The position numbers and the translations under genes were made by a program. From JBEIGE01 sp040382055 (GTDB lineage Bacteria; Pseudomonadota; Gammaproteobacteria; Burkholderiales; Burkholderiaceae_C), in the NCBI GenBank assembly GCA_040382055.1, contig JBEIGE010000002.1, positions 124,001 through 188,000 of the forward strand: a DNA stretch of 64,000 bases, written 5' to 3'. The notes below the pieces were generated by a model. It was not told the DNA's origin. It did not search any database and saw only the letters and a list, made by a program, of their open reading frames with translations. Below are positions 1 to 10,100 of this stretch, piece after piece; the stretch's first letter is position 1; the number at the start of each line of letters is the position of its first letter.

Positions 1-1
1 G

Positions 2-1099
2 CCTGCCGTATCGGACGTTTCATTCGATCTGCGTGCGGGTGATATCGGGGTGCTGATCGGCCCCTCGGGCTGCGGCAAGACCACCTTGCTGCGCGCCGTG
101 GCCGGCCTCGAACGGGTAACAGGCGGGGAGATCAAGCTTTCCAATCAGGTGGTCAGCAGCACCACGATGTTTCTGCCTCCGGAATCACGGCGCATGGGCA
201 TGGTGTTCCAGGACTATGCGCTTTTCCCGCACCTCAGTGTGAGCAACAACGTGGGGTTTGGTCTCCATCACCTGCCCAAATCAGAGCGCATGGGCCGAAT
301 CGCTGAAGTTCTGGCCCTGGTCGGTTTGCAAGACAGCGCAGCACGTTTTCCCCACGAGCTTTCGGGCGGACAGCAACAGCGGGTGGCACTGGCCCGGGCA
401 CTAGCGCCCAAGCCACAACTGTTGCTGCTTGATGAGCCTTTTTCAAATCTGGATGTGGACTTGCGTGAGCGACTGGCACATGAGGTCCGGGTCATCCTCA
501 AAGCCGCCAACGCAACGGCCCTGTTTGTAACGCATGACCAAATGGAAGCGTTTGCCATTGGTGACACCATCGGCGTGATGCATCAGGGCCGGCTGCAACA
601 GTGGGGCGATGCCTATTCGCTCTATCACCGGCCGGCCACCCGCTTTGTGGCAGATTTCATTGGTCATGGCGTGTTTGCGCCAGCAACCATCCGCGAGGTC
701 AACCAGCACTTCGTGGTGCAGACCCCGCTGGGAGATTTGACTGACGTCGCCGAATGTCCCCTGCCTTGTCAATTCAATTCAGGTGAATGCGATGTGCTTT
801 TGCGGGCAGACGATATCGTTCACGATGATGACGCCCCGGTCAAGGCTGAAATCATCCGAAAATCATTCCGGGGGTCGGAATTTCTCTACACCTTGCGACT
901 TGCAAACGGTCAGCAGCTCATGGCCCATGTACCCAGTCACCACGACCACACCTTGGGCGAATGGATCGGAATTCGCGCGCAGGTGGACCATGTGGTGACA
1001 TTCAACCGGGCCTGCCCCGTGCGCGACGGGGAGTTGTGTCAATTGCCCTGCAATCAAGGGCCAACACCAGGCTCTGTCGCGTTGTCAAACCCAGTCTGA
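2..1099 (+). CDS. ABC transporter ATP-binding protein, 5'-truncated by the window edge
   Basis: This is the ATPase subunit of an importer of the iron/polyamine/sulfate class (FbpC/PotA-like), which would act at the inner membrane with a permease and a binding protein. The open frame already runs at base 2, so the true start lies outside; the GTG at 50 is internal. Visible motifs are Walker A GPSGCGKTT, signature LSGGQQQR, Walker B LLLLDEPFSNLD and the switch His in VTHDQ. A C-terminal region of about 130 residues fits a TOBE-type regulatory domain. It converges with plsC and overlaps its 3' end by 46 bp. The substrate cannot be told because the partner genes lie off-window. Confidence 0.9.
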   Translation, partial: PAVSDVSFDLRAGDIGVLIGPSGCGKTTLLRAVAGLERVTGGEIKLSNQVVSSTTMFLPPESRRMGMVFQDYALFPHLSVSNNVGFGLHHLPKSERMGRIAEVLALVGLQDSAARFPHELSGGQQQRVALARALAPKPQLLLLDEPFSNLDVDLRERLAHEVRVILKAANATALFVTHDQMEAFAIGDTIGVMHQGRLQQWGDAYSLYHRPATRFVADFIGHGVFAPATIREVNQHFVVQTPLGDLTDVAECPLPCQFNSGECDVLLRADDIVHDDDAPVKAEIIRKSFRGSEFLYTLRLANGQQLMAHVPSHHDHTLGEWIGIRAQVDHVVTFNRACPVRDGELCQLPCNQGPTPGSVALSNPV

Positions 1100-1830
1100 C
1101 GCAGCTGGCCTATCGATTCGCGCAGGTCAACCGCCCAGGTGCGGCGATCACGACCCTGTACCTGCTGAAGTTCGCCAAAAGTCACGCAAACGCACAAGTC
1201 TGAGGCCATGACCGTCCGCCACACAGAGCCCGCCAGCGTGTCATCACCCACATAACAGGGCTCCCGAGTCGGCTCCAAAGTCTTGCGGTTGACATAGCTC
1301 AGCGCCACAGGTTGCACGGGTGCATCGACTGTGATGGCTGACTGCAGGAGGTTGCCATGAAAGGGCAGCAAGGCGCTGCCATCTCCCGTTGTGCCTTCCG
1401 GAAAGACTGCCAGCACATCGCCGGCTGAAAGTCGTTCTGTCATTTGCTGGACCACGCGTCTTGCGTCACGCCGGGATTCGCGCTCGATAAACAAGGTCCC
1501 GATCCCGGAGGCCAGGGCTCCGACCACCGGCCAGGCTTTGACATCAGACTTGGAAATAAAGCGGCAAAAGCGGGCCGCATGCATTGCCGTAATGTCCAGC
1601 CACGACATGTGGTTGGCGACCAGCAGCAGGGGCCCGGAATGGCTTGATATTCCTTTGACTATCATTTTGATAGCTAGGAAATCAAGCATGCGAAGGGACC
1701 AGACCTGAATTCTTATTTCCCTTTGTGCTTGCGGGAGCCGCGGAAAAATGAACACAATCGTGAGCAAACCCGCCACAATGTGTGTCAATGCGCGCAACAG
1801 GCGCCAGGCTGCGCGGCAACGGCGAAACAA
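1054..1830 (-). CDS. plsC: 1-acyl-sn-glycerol-3-phosphate acyltransferase (PlsC family)
   Basis: It transfers an acyl chain to lysophosphatidate, or a related lysolipid, at the inner membrane. The protein has 258 residues, with a hydrophobic N-terminal segment (about 15-32), the catalytic HX4D motif in NHMSWLD and the substrate motif FPEGTT. The start is a TTG 4 bases downstream of the pyrC' stop, with AAAGG just before it. It is the last gene of the yqgE-ruvX-pyrR-pyrB-pyrC' operon, so it is probably co-transcribed with pyrimidine genes. A degenerate copy of an interspersed repeat seems to encode part of the region just before the HX4D motif. An ornithine-lipid acyltransferase role is possible. 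Confidence 0.88.
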   Translation of the reverse strand: MFRRCRAAWRLLRALTHIVAGLLTIVFIFPRLPQAQREIRIQVWSLRMLDFLAIKMIVKGISSHSGPLLLVANHMSWLDITAMHAARFCRFISKSDVKAWPVVGALASGIGTLFIERESRRDARRVVQQMTERLSAGDVLAVFPEGTTGDGSALLPFHGNLLQSAITVDAPVQPVALSYVNRKTLEPTREPCYVGDDTLAGSVWRTVMASDLCVCVTFGELQQVQGRDRRTWAVDLRESIGQLRQTGFDNATEPGVGP

Positions 1831-1834
1831 ACCT

Positions 1835-3127
1835 TTAGCCCAGAAAGGCTAACTGCCCGCCGACCAAGGTGCAATGCACCTTGCCCGGCACCGAGTAGCC
1901 GCCAAAGGGCGTGTGCTTGCCCTGGCTTCGCAAATCATCGGGCTTGATCACCCATTCAAGGGCTGGATCAAAAACGCAGAGGTCGGCTTCACTACCCACA
2001 TGCAAGCGGCCTAGGCTGTGCTCCAGAGAGCCCAAGGATGGTCCCAGAACACGCGCCGGTTCACTCGTGATAACCGCCAGAGAACGCATCAGGCCTACGC
2101 CGCTCTCCTGACCCCATTTGAGTGCCAGACTCAACAATAACTCCACCCCACTTGCACCGGGCTCACTTTGCGCGAAGGGAAGCATCTTGGCATTTTCGTC
2201 AACTGGCGTGTGGTCGGATACCAGCGCATCAATCGTGCCATCAGCCAGACCTTCTCGCAAGGCAGCACGGTCACGCTGCTGCCGCAAAGGGGGGGTTAAT
2301 CGCATCCTGCTGTCGAAATACCCCGTGTCTGTGTCTGTGAGGTGAAGGGAGTTGATGCTGACGTCACAGCTGACACGCAATCCTTCGTCTTTGGCCTGGC
2401 GTACCAGCGCCACACCGGCGGCCGTACTCAGGCGACAGAGATGAACACGCGCGCCGGTGGAACGCATCAACTCAAAAATCGTGTGCAGGGCAATTGTTTC
2501 AGCAGCGACGGACACGCCACTGAGTCCCATGCGGGTGGCCAGTGGTCCGCTGGCAGCTACGCCTTGCCCCAGATAAAAATCAAGCGGGCGTAGCCAGACC
2601 GGGAACCCAAAGGTGCTGGCGTACTGCATGGCACGTTGCATGACCTGGGTATTAACCAAAGGAACATCCGCCTGGCTGAAGGCAACACAGCCGGCCTCAG
2701 ACAGCTCCACCATTTCGGTGAGCACTTCGCCTTGTAAATTTCGCGTTAAAGCTCCCAGGGGAAATACGCGGGATTGGTGCAGTTTTTCGGCTCGAAACTT
2801 GAGCATCTCAACCAAGCCGGGTTCGTCGAGCACGGGCTCAGTATCTGGCGGACAAACCAGGCTGGAAACACCACCAGCTACGGCAGCAGCCATTTCAGAC
2901 TCCAGCATGCCCTCGTGCTCATGACCTGGCTCGCGAAGTCGCACCGCCAGATCCAGCAATCCCGGCGCAACCACACAGCCCGCAGCAGAGATGACCTTGT
3001 TGGGCACAAAGTCAGCCGGCGTTTCGCCAATTGCAATGATTTTTCCCGCCGCAATGGCCACGTTGGCCATTTCATCGCGGTTGGAAGACGGGTCCATCAC
3101 CCGTCCGCCCTTGATCAGTATTTTCAT
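1835..3127 (-). CDS. pyrC': Dihydroorotase-like protein lacking metal ligands (PyrC', ATCase partner)
   Basis: This 430-residue amidohydrolase-fold protein is related to class I dihydroorotase. Active enzymes carry an HxH metal motif before LREPG; here the sequence is LDLAVRLREPG, so both His are replaced (Ala61 and Arg63). A later SDHTP motif keeps its Asp. In Pseudomonas and Burkholderia such inactive homologues form the class A aspartate transcarbamoylase dodecamer with PyrB. The position directly after pyrB supports the same structural role. A GGAG sits 5 bases before the ATG. A catalytic pyrC must be elsewhere in the genome (inference). Loss of activity is deduced from the missing ligands. 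Confidence 0.88.
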   Translation of the reverse strand: MKILIKGGRVMDPSSNRDEMANVAIAAGKIIAIGETPADFVPNKVISAAGCVVAPGLLDLAVRLREPGHEHEGMLESEMAAAVAGGVSSLVCPPDTEPVLDEPGLVEMLKFRAEKLHQSRVFPLGALTRNLQGEVLTEMVELSEAGCVAFSQADVPLVNTQVMQRAMQYASTFGFPVWLRPLDFYLGQGVAASGPLATRMGLSGVSVAAETIALHTIFELMRSTGARVHLCRLSTAAGVALVRQAKDEGLRVSCDVSINSLHLTDTDTGYFDSRMRLTPPLRQQRDRAALREGLADGTIDALVSDHTPVDENAKMLPFAQSEPGASGVELLLSLALKWGQESGVGLMRSLAVITSEPARVLGPSLGSLEHSLGRLHVGSEADLCVFDPALEWVIKPDDLRSQGKHTPFGGYSVPGKVHCTLVGGQLAFLG

Positions 3128-3145
3128 ATTCGCTCCGTCCCCGAC

Positions 3146-4108
3146 TCAGGCTTCATTACCGGCCACAATGCTCATGACCGCCATACGCACCGCGATGCCA
3201 AACGTGACCTGAGGCAAGATCACACTTTGCTTGCCATCGACCACCGCCGAGTCAATTTCAACACCCCTGTTGATCGGCCCCGGGTGCATCACGATGGCAT
3301 CCGGCCGGGCCAGTTGCAACTTCTCGGGTGTCAGCCCAAAGCTCTTGAAAAACTCCTGGGAAGAAGGAAGTAGTGCACCGCTCATGCGTTCGTTTTGCAG
3401 GCGCAGCATGATGATGACGTCACAACCCCGAATACCTTCTTCCAAGGTATGACACACCCGCACGCCCATCTGCGCCATGTCGGCCGGTACCAGGGTCTTC
3501 GGACCCACCACGCGAACCTCTGCACATCCCAGAGTGGTCAGCGCATGGATGTCTGAGCGGGCCACCCGCGAATGCATCACATCGCCAACGATAGCCACCG
3601 TAAGGTTTGAAAAATCCTGTTTGAAATGCCGAATGGTGAACATATCAAGCAGCCCTTGTGTGGGGTGAGCATGCCGGCCGTCCCCGGCATTGACCACGTG
3701 CACATGCGGCGCCACATGCTGGGCAATCAGGTAAGGCGCACCCGACTCGCTGTGACGGACAACAAAAAGATCGGCTGCCATGGCACTCAGATTGGCGATG
3801 GTGTCGAGCAGCGACTCCCCCTTGGCAGCACTGGAGCGGGCAATGTCCAGGTTGATGACATCCGCACTCAAGCGCTTGGCAGCAATCTCGAATGTGGTGC
3901 GTGTTCGTGTGGAGTTTTCGAAAAAAAGGTTGAAAACGCTTTTCCCGCGAAGCAGAGGAACTTTTTTGACCTCACGGTCGTTGACACTGACAAAGTTATT
4001 GGCAGTGTCAAGAATGTGCGTCAGGATACTTTTAGGCAAGCCTTCGGTAGACAAAAGATGGATCAGTTCACCGTTTTTGTTGAGTTGCGGATTTCTTTTG
4101 TACAGCAT
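3146..4108 (-). CDS. pyrB: Aspartate carbamoyltransferase catalytic subunit
   Basis: It condenses carbamoyl phosphate with aspartate in the second step of pyrimidine synthesis in the cytoplasm. The carbamoyl-phosphate loop FFENSTRTR is at residues 62-70, and the HPTQGLLD motif is present. The start was set at the ATG at 4108 (MLYKRNP), one base past the pyrR stop, rather than an ATG 51 bases further upstream that lies inside pyrR; the resulting 320 residues fit the family. No pyrI follows. The adjacent pyrC' homologue suggests a class A holoenzyme. Confidence 0.96.
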   Translation of the reverse strand: MLYKRNPQLNKNGELIHLLSTEGLPKSILTHILDTANNFVSVNDREVKKVPLLRGKSVFNLFFENSTRTRTTFEIAAKRLSADVINLDIARSSAAKGESLLDTIANLSAMAADLFVVRHSESGAPYLIAQHVAPHVHVVNAGDGRHAHPTQGLLDMFTIRHFKQDFSNLTVAIVGDVMHSRVARSDIHALTTLGCAEVRVVGPKTLVPADMAQMGVRVCHTLEEGIRGCDVIIMLRLQNERMSGALLPSSQEFFKSFGLTPEKLQLARPDAIVMHPGPINRGVEIDSAVVDGKQSVILPQVTFGIAVRMAVMSIVAGNEA

Positions 4109-4109
4109 G

Positions 4110-4607
4110 TCACTCGCCCTCCACTTTGAAGCTGAAGCGTCCGGACTCATGCCGGGCAAGAGCCAGCGTCTGTGTTGCGGGCAGAGTCACGCGGGAAGCT
4201 GCAAAATCCGCCTGGATTGGCAGCTCGCGACCACCCCGGTCTACCAGTACCGCCAGACGGATGGATTCAGGTCGACCGAAATCAAACAGCTCATTCATCA
4301 CCGCCCGTATTGTGCGACCGGTAAACAGCACGTCATCGAGAATCAGAATATGGGCGTCTTTGACATCAAATGGCAAGGAGGTCTGCCCCCCCGCGGCCAA
4401 ACCACGGCGAGAGAAGTCATCCCGGTGCAAGGTCGACGAAATTGAACCGGCAGCTCCTGACAGTCCCAGATCGACTTGCAAGCGTTGCGCCAACCAGGCA
4501 CCGCCCGAAGTCACACCAACCAAGTGTGTCTGCATATCCACCAGGGGCCTGACCCCTCTTAGCAACTCACCGTACAGAGCCTCCGCATCCAGTGCCAGTG
4601 TGCTCAT
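4110..4607 (-). CDS. pyrR: PyrR: pyrimidine regulator / uracil phosphoribosyltransferase family
   Basis: A 165-residue type I phosphoribosyltransferase with the PRPP-binding motif ILILDDVLFTGRT. In Bacillus, PyrR attenuates the pyr operon and has weak UPRTase activity. In proteobacteria the RNA-binding role is less certain, and I saw no PyrR attenuator near the operon start. The start overlaps the ruvX stop by 4 bases and pyrB follows after one base, so translation is coupled. The location supports a pyrimidine-responsive or salvage function. Confidence 0.93.
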   Translation of the reverse strand: MSTLALDAEALYGELLRGVRPLVDMQTHLVGVTSGGAWLAQRLQVDLGLSGAAGSISSTLHRDDFSRRGLAAGGQTSLPFDVKDAHILILDDVLFTGRTIRAVMNELFDFGRPESIRLAVLVDRGGRELPIQADFAASRVTLPATQTLALARHESGRFSFKVEGE

Positions 4608-5029
4608 TCAATCGTCCTTAAAAATTGTTCAAGAATAATGCAGGCGGCTCCGGCATCGGCATCTGCTGCCCCACTTGTGAGCGCCTCAGTGGTGCTGTAG
4701 CGCTCATCAACTTCAAAAACCAGCAATCCAAACCGCCCGCGCATTTGCCGCGCAAAGCGTCTGCATCGCCATGTATTGTCGTGTTCAGTGCCATCCGGGT
4801 ACAAGGGAACCCCGATGACCAGGGCATCAGGCTGCCACTCCTTGAGCAGCTTGGCTAGTTCAAGCAGCCTCAAGTCACCTTGGGCACGAATCGTCTGCAA
4901 GGGCTGGGCGCTACGGATGAGTCGGTTGCCGACTGCCACCCCGGTACGTTTAAGACCCAGATCCAGCGCGAGAAAGGTTTGCAAATGGGCCGGGACGGAT
5001 GGCGTCATGGGAGCCATCGCCGCCATCAT
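4604..5029 (-). CDS. ruvX: YqgF/RuvX family putative Holliday junction resolvase / pre-16S rRNA nuclease
   Basis: A 141-residue RNase H-fold protein with the N-terminal motif FLALDLGLKRTGVAVG, whose Asp is a predicted catalytic ligand. E. coli YqgF is required for processing of the 16S rRNA 5' end and was first proposed as a resolvase. It overlaps yqgE upstream and pyrR downstream by 4 bases each. The yqgE-ruvX pairing is common in proteobacteria. Several Met codons lie close together at the N-terminus, so the start could be MTPSVPA a few codons later. Confidence 0.93.
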   Translation of the reverse strand: MMAAMAPMTPSVPAHLQTFLALDLGLKRTGVAVGNRLIRSAQPLQTIRAQGDLRLLELAKLLKEWQPDALVIGVPLYPDGTEHDNTWRCRRFARQMRGRFGLLVFEVDERYSTTEALTSGAADADAGAACIILEQFLRTIE

Positions 5030-5625
5030 GCGTGACCGGCCTCAGGTGACAACATCCAGGCCTGCAAGCCCAGCAGGAGTAATGCCTTGTCGTATCGCTC
5101 GGCCACGGGCGTATCAAAAATGACGGAACGGTCAGCGTTCACAGTCAACCAGCTGTTTTCACCGATCTCTGACTCCAGCTGGCCTTCACCCCAGGCAGCG
5201 TAGCCCAGTGAAACCAGAACACGGCGAGGGCCTGCGCCGGACGACAAGGCCTCCAGGACATCTTTGGAGGTGGTCATCTCCAGCCCTCCGGGAATGGCCA
5301 TGGTAGAAGCATAAACGGGCTCAGCAGGTTGACTGCCCTGGTCAAAAATGGGCTCATGCAAAACGAAACCGCGCTCGGTCTGAACCGGCCCGCCCTGAAA
5401 AACAGGCTCATCCTTGAGGTCTACCCTTTGTAACAACAGATTGACCTTGTCGAAAAGACTGGAGATATTGAAATCACTGGGTTTGTTGATCACAAGCCCC
5501 AGAGCACCACGCTGGCTGTGTTCACACAGGTAAACGACGCTTCTGGAAAAAATCTCGTCCTGCAGGCCGGGCATTGCAATCAAAAAATGATTGGTCAAAT
5601 TAATAGGTGCAGAATCGGTCGACAT
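5026..5625 (-). CDS. YqgE/AlgH family protein (UPF0301)
   Basis: A 199-residue member of the YqgE/AlgH family, whose biochemical function is unsettled; AlgH was named for a link to alginate regulation in Pseudomonas. The family start region NHFLIAMPGL and the motif GALGLVINKP are present. The start is placed at the ATG at 5625 (MSTDSAP) because the longer frame runs into the photolyase gene on the other strand. It heads the operon with ruvX and pyr genes. Only 20 bases separate it from the divergent photolyase start, so the promoters must overlap the neighbouring coding ends. Confidence 0.93.
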   Translation of the reverse strand: MSTDSAPINLTNHFLIAMPGLQDEIFSRSVVYLCEHSQRGALGLVINKPSDFNISSLFDKVNLLLQRVDLKDEPVFQGGPVQTERGFVLHEPIFDQGSQPAEPVYASTMAIPGGLEMTTSKDVLEALSSGAGPRRVLVSLGYAAWGEGQLESEIGENSWLTVNADRSVIFDTPVAERYDKALLLLGLQAWMLSPEAGHA

Positions 5626-5645
5626 GATTAATTCTAGCGGCGAAC

Positions 5646-7109
5646 ATGGATAAACAGTTTGAAACGGGCCTGGTCTGGTTCCGGCGCGATTTAAGAACCA
5701 GGGACTGCACGGCATTGAACTTGGCATTTGCACAATGTCGACAAGTTCATTGTGTTTTTGTGTTTGATCGCTCGATTTTGGACCCATTGCCACGCGTTGA
5801 TAGACGGGTTGAATTCATCCGTGAGTCCTTGCTTGAACTTGATATCAGCCTGCGTCAATTGGCTGGTCATGATGCGGCCGGCTTGATCGTGCTTCTCGGT
5901 ACTGCCACCCAGGTCATCCCCGAGCTGGCCCAGTCCCTGGGAATACAAGCCCTCTTCGCAGCCCACGATTACGAGCCGCAAGCCGTGGCTCGTGACGATG
6001 CCGTATGCAAAACCCTCACTGACCTGCAGATCGAGTTCATCAGTTGCAAAGATCAGGTGATTTTCGAGAAGCAGGAAATTCTGACCCAGTCCGGGACGCC
6101 GTATGGCGTTTTCACACCCTATAAAAACGCTTGGCTGAAAAAGTTGTCCGAACAGCCCTTAAGTCTGAACAACCCTGATCCAGCACACGCGTGTCTGGCA
6201 CGCCGACCTGAACAGCTCCAGCGTGCTGTTCCATCGTTGGCAGAAATTGGTTTCAGTCCAAGCAATCTGCGCACCTTACAAATTCCGACCGGTCAGAGTG
6301 GTGCTCAGAAACTGCTGGAAAACTTTCTCCTCCGAATCGATCAGTACCATGAAACTCGTGACTTCCCGGCTATCCGCGGGCCAAGTTACCTCAGCATGCA
6401 CCTGCGCTTTGGAACCATTTCCATACGCGAACTGGTTATTTTGGCGTATGTCAAAAGCAGACAAGGTAGCCAGGGGGCGGCCATTTGGCTCAGTGAGTTG
6501 ATCTGGCGGGAGTTTTACTTTCAGATTCTGTTCAACTTTCCCCATGTTGCAACTGGCGCCTATCGTCCTGCGTATGACGCCATTGAATGGGAAGAAGGAG
6601 AGCTGGCGCTATCGCGATTCAGCGCCTGGTGCCAAGGACAAACCGGCTATCCGCTGGTCGACGCCGCCATGGCCCAAATCAACCAGACAGGTTATATGCA
6701 CAACCGCCTGCGCATGGTGGTGGGCAGCTTTTTGGTGAAAGATCTGGGCATAGACTGGCGCTGGGGAGAGCGCTACTTTGCAGAACAACTCAATGATTTT
6801 GACCTCGCCGCCAACAATGGGGGATGGCAGTGGGTAAGTTCCAGCGGGTGCGATGCTCAACCTTATTTCAGAATTTTCAACCCGGTCAGTCAAAGTGAAA
6901 AGTTCGACCCCAACGGAAAATTCATCCGCCGCTATTTGCCGCAACTCAACGATCTGTCTGACAAGGACATTCACTCCCCCTGGACAGCCACTGCGTTAGC
7001 CATGAAAGCAGCAGGGGTTGTCTTGGGGGAAAACTATCCAAAACCTGTTGTGGCCCACGATCAGGCTCGCGCAAAAACTTTGCTGCGTTACTCAGTCGTC
7101 AAAAAATGA
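5646..7109 (+). CDS. phrB: Deoxyribodipyrimidine photolyase (class I CPD photolyase)
   Basis: It repairs UV-induced cyclobutane pyrimidine dimers using blue light and FAD. The 487 residues comprise an N-terminal antenna-binding Rossmann-like domain (start GLVWFRRDLRTRD) and a C-terminal FAD domain with ELIWREFYFQI, MHNRLRM and the signature WVSSSGCDAQPYFRIFNP. The length is typical. It is divergent from yqgE and convergent with the CheA-like gene, with a hairpin between them. Confidence 0.96.
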   Translation: MDKQFETGLVWFRRDLRTRDCTALNLAFAQCRQVHCVFVFDRSILDPLPRVDRRVEFIRESLLELDISLRQLAGHDAAGLIVLLGTATQVIPELAQSLGIQALFAAHDYEPQAVARDDAVCKTLTDLQIEFISCKDQVIFEKQEILTQSGTPYGVFTPYKNAWLKKLSEQPLSLNNPDPAHACLARRPEQLQRAVPSLAEIGFSPSNLRTLQIPTGQSGAQKLLENFLLRIDQYHETRDFPAIRGPSYLSMHLRFGTISIRELVILAYVKSRQGSQGAAIWLSELIWREFYFQILFNFPHVATGAYRPAYDAIEWEEGELALSRFSAWCQGQTGYPLVDAAMAQINQTGYMHNRLRMVVGSFLVKDLGIDWRWGERYFAEQLNDFDLAANNGGWQWVSSSGCDAQPYFRIFNPVSQSEKFDPNGKFIRRYLPQLNDLSDKDIHSPWTATALAMKAAGVVLGENYPKPVVAHDQARAKTLLRYSVVKK

Positions 7110-7127
7110 AGGGGACTAGGTCCGCCA

Positions 7128-7149
7128 CGCCTGAATTCGTCTTCAGGCG
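7128..7149. terminator. Hairpin between convergent phrB and the CheA-like gene
   Basis: An 8-bp perfect stem (CGCCTGAA/TTCAGGCG) with a 6-base loop sits in the 49-bp gap between two convergent genes. There is no long T-run on either side, so it may be a weak bidirectional terminator or an RNA-stabilising hairpin. Confidence 0.45.
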
Positions 7150-7158
7150 ATTGGCAGC

Positions 7159-10100
7159 TTAAACCTTAACCCCGGCTTTATGATAGACATCTGCCAATAC
7201 AAAGGGGTTGTAAATCAGTACAAAAGCCCCTGAATCCAGCGCAGATATCCCGGTCAGCCCGGGAAGTCTGGAAAGCTGGGGGCCCAAGTTTTTGACGACC
7301 AGTTCCTGATTCCCAATAACCTCATCGACATGCAGGGCCATACGCCGACCCGCCTTTTGCAAAATGACAACCGGCACGGCAGCATTAGACTGATGCTCGG
7401 TACTGGATGGTGAGACTTGCATCAACGCACCTGACCAAAAAAATGGCAACGATTGTCCATCCAACACGACTGCTTGCTGTTGAAAGGCCTGTGCAAGCTC
7501 GTTGGAAGTGAGGTGCATGACGTTCTCTACCAGGTTGGCGGGCACACCCATCGACAAAGCTCCCATACGAACCATCATCACCTGAGTTATTGCTCTCGAC
7601 AACGGGAAAACCAGATGAAAACGGGTTCCCATACCGGGCTGAGTTGAGATGTCTATCCGCCCGCCAAGCGAGTTGACTACGCGGCGAACCTCTTCCATGC
7701 CCATGCCTGGTTCCGTCAACCTGGTGAGTTGATGTGCAGTCGAAAACCCGGGCTTAAAAATTAGCTCTGCCACTTCAGCCTCTGACAGCGAATGGCCTTC
7801 TTCCACCAGGCCTTGAACCAAAGCCTTATCTCGAATTTGATCCAAATTCAAGCCCGCACCATCGTCGCTTATGAACACCGAAGCATCATTGCCTTGTGTC
7901 TGAAGCTCAATCAGAATCAAACCCGTTACTTCTTTGCTCAACTGTTGACGCAGTTCCGGTGTCTCAATTCCATGCACCACCGAGCTACGCACAATGTGTG
8001 CAAAAGCAGGTGCCATCAGGTCGAGCACAAGCCGGTCAATTTCAAGTGATTCACCCGTGATCTTCAACTGCACTTGCTTATCAAGTTCTTGAGCCGCTTG
8101 ACGCACCACGCCATGAAGACTCTCGGAAATACTTTCAAACTCGACCATGCGTGTACGCAATAAACCTCGCTGGAGGTCTTTGGTTTGGCGAAGCTGGGAA
8201 ATCAAATCATCTTCTGTCCCATTGAGGGTGATCTGCAAGTGACGCTTGACAGTGGCTAGGTTGTTGACCGACTCCGCCATCACTCGGGCAAGCTCTTGAA
8301 ATCGGTCAGGGGGTTGGGAACCCAAGCGATCAACGCCCTGATGCAGGTCTTGGGTCTTCACCGGAAGTGACTGTATTGGGGAGTCAGCCTGGGCTTCAAT
8401 TTCTCGCAACTGGTGGTGCAAACGCTCGAGATTGCCAGTCAAATCGGCAAGTGAACCGCGCATCTGAGATAGCCGGGTTTCCATTCGAGCGCCAGCAACC
8501 ATCACTTCACCAGCCTGATTTAACATGTCGTCTAGCAGCTGCAAGCGACTGGTCTGAACTGCAACCGGACCGGCCTGGGTTGGTGTTGGTACCCAAGGAC
8601 TATCAATGGTCGCCCCAAGCGCCGCGAGTTGGGACGACTCTGCGTCAATTACAGGAATTTTGTTCTCTGATGGAAATACGGCAGCTACTTCAATGGCATC
8701 AATTTCGGTGGTCTCACGTTCAGACTGATCCACCTGATCCGCTTGAGGCGACTGAACAGCCTGATCCGCATTCGCCAATTCCGTTTGGTAAATCTGATGA
8801 AGGGCCTGAAGGAGTTCTGGCCTGGGCTCCTTGAGAAAGCCGGCAGCAAACTGATGCAGAAGATGCCTGATTGTGTCTGCCGCTTTAACGAATACTTCTG
8901 CGTGTTCAGGCAAACCTAGTGCGTGGCGTTGAACATGCGCCAGCGCCATCTCAAGCTCACGTGAAAATTCGGATAAAGCCTGGAAGCCGACCTTGGCAGA
9001 GCTGTCGGCCAAGTTGTGCGCCAATGCCATCAACGTATCGGACAGGAGGCAAGGCAGCTCAATCTGCCACTCACTGAGTTCGGTTTGCAATCGACGAGAC
9101 CACTCGTCAGCGTCATTGAGGTAATCATTGAAGAGCGGAATAGCTATGCGCAGGTGGCCAATGACTCTGAACTGATCATCGTCAGACCCCACATCTTCAA
9201 GCAGGGGCTCTGCGACATCTGTATTTGGTGAATTGATCTGCTCATCCTGTGTGTTGACTTCAGGAAAATCCAGACTCGTCGTTGCAACTGGGCTCAGTAC
9301 CTCATCAGTCACCGCAGCTTCAACAGCGGGAGTCGTCGAAGCGGGATCGGGGTCACTGAACTGGGCAACTTCATAATTTACAGGCTCGTTCTCATACAAA
9401 CCGTAGGCCAAACGCACCGCAGATACAAAAGGCACCCGTTCTTTACCCAAAGGATTGGCCTGAGCCACAAAAAACAACAGATCCTGAGCCAGACGCTCAG
9501 ACATATCCTCTTCGCCCTTGGCAAATTTGGCGTACTGCATCAAAACGCGAGTTGCTGCACGCTTGGCATACAAATCCATTTCAATCAAATGATGTGCTAT
9601 TGCCTGGAAAAAAGCCGCCGATATTTGCCAAAAAGCCCGTTGCTGAACAGACTTCTTTTCAAGGGACAAACCATGACAGATCTCACTCATCAGCTCGGCT
9701 GAAGTTGTGTTGCCTGATTTGACAATACCCAAAACACCGTGATCCATCCGAACACGCACACTGGGGTCGTAACCCAGTGGCTTGCACTCTGCGGGTAATG
9801 GGCAGTCGATCCAGCGCCATTCATAAGCCCAAAGGTCTGCAGGATGAACGCGGTCACCGCCCAACAAAGTCAGAATTTCTCGGTACTCGGGAAAAAGGAC
9901 AATGGAGGACACCGACCTATCGTGCTGCAAAGCCTTGAGGTATCGGGTCAGTGCAACATGGGCACTATGAACCTTGGAGGCAGCATCTTCTCCAAATAAC
10001 TCCGGATTTTCCAGACGCTTCTGCGCCAGGGCTTCGGTAGCCTTGAGCAATTTGGCAGGCTCCACCAAGCCCGCCTCTTCTAGCAGAGCAAGCAACGCAT

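Noticed and set aside
4608..5645. PyrR-dependent attenuator ahead of the pyr genes
   Set aside because: The genes overlap tightly from yqgE to pyrB, leaving no leader where a PyrR-type antiterminator could form.
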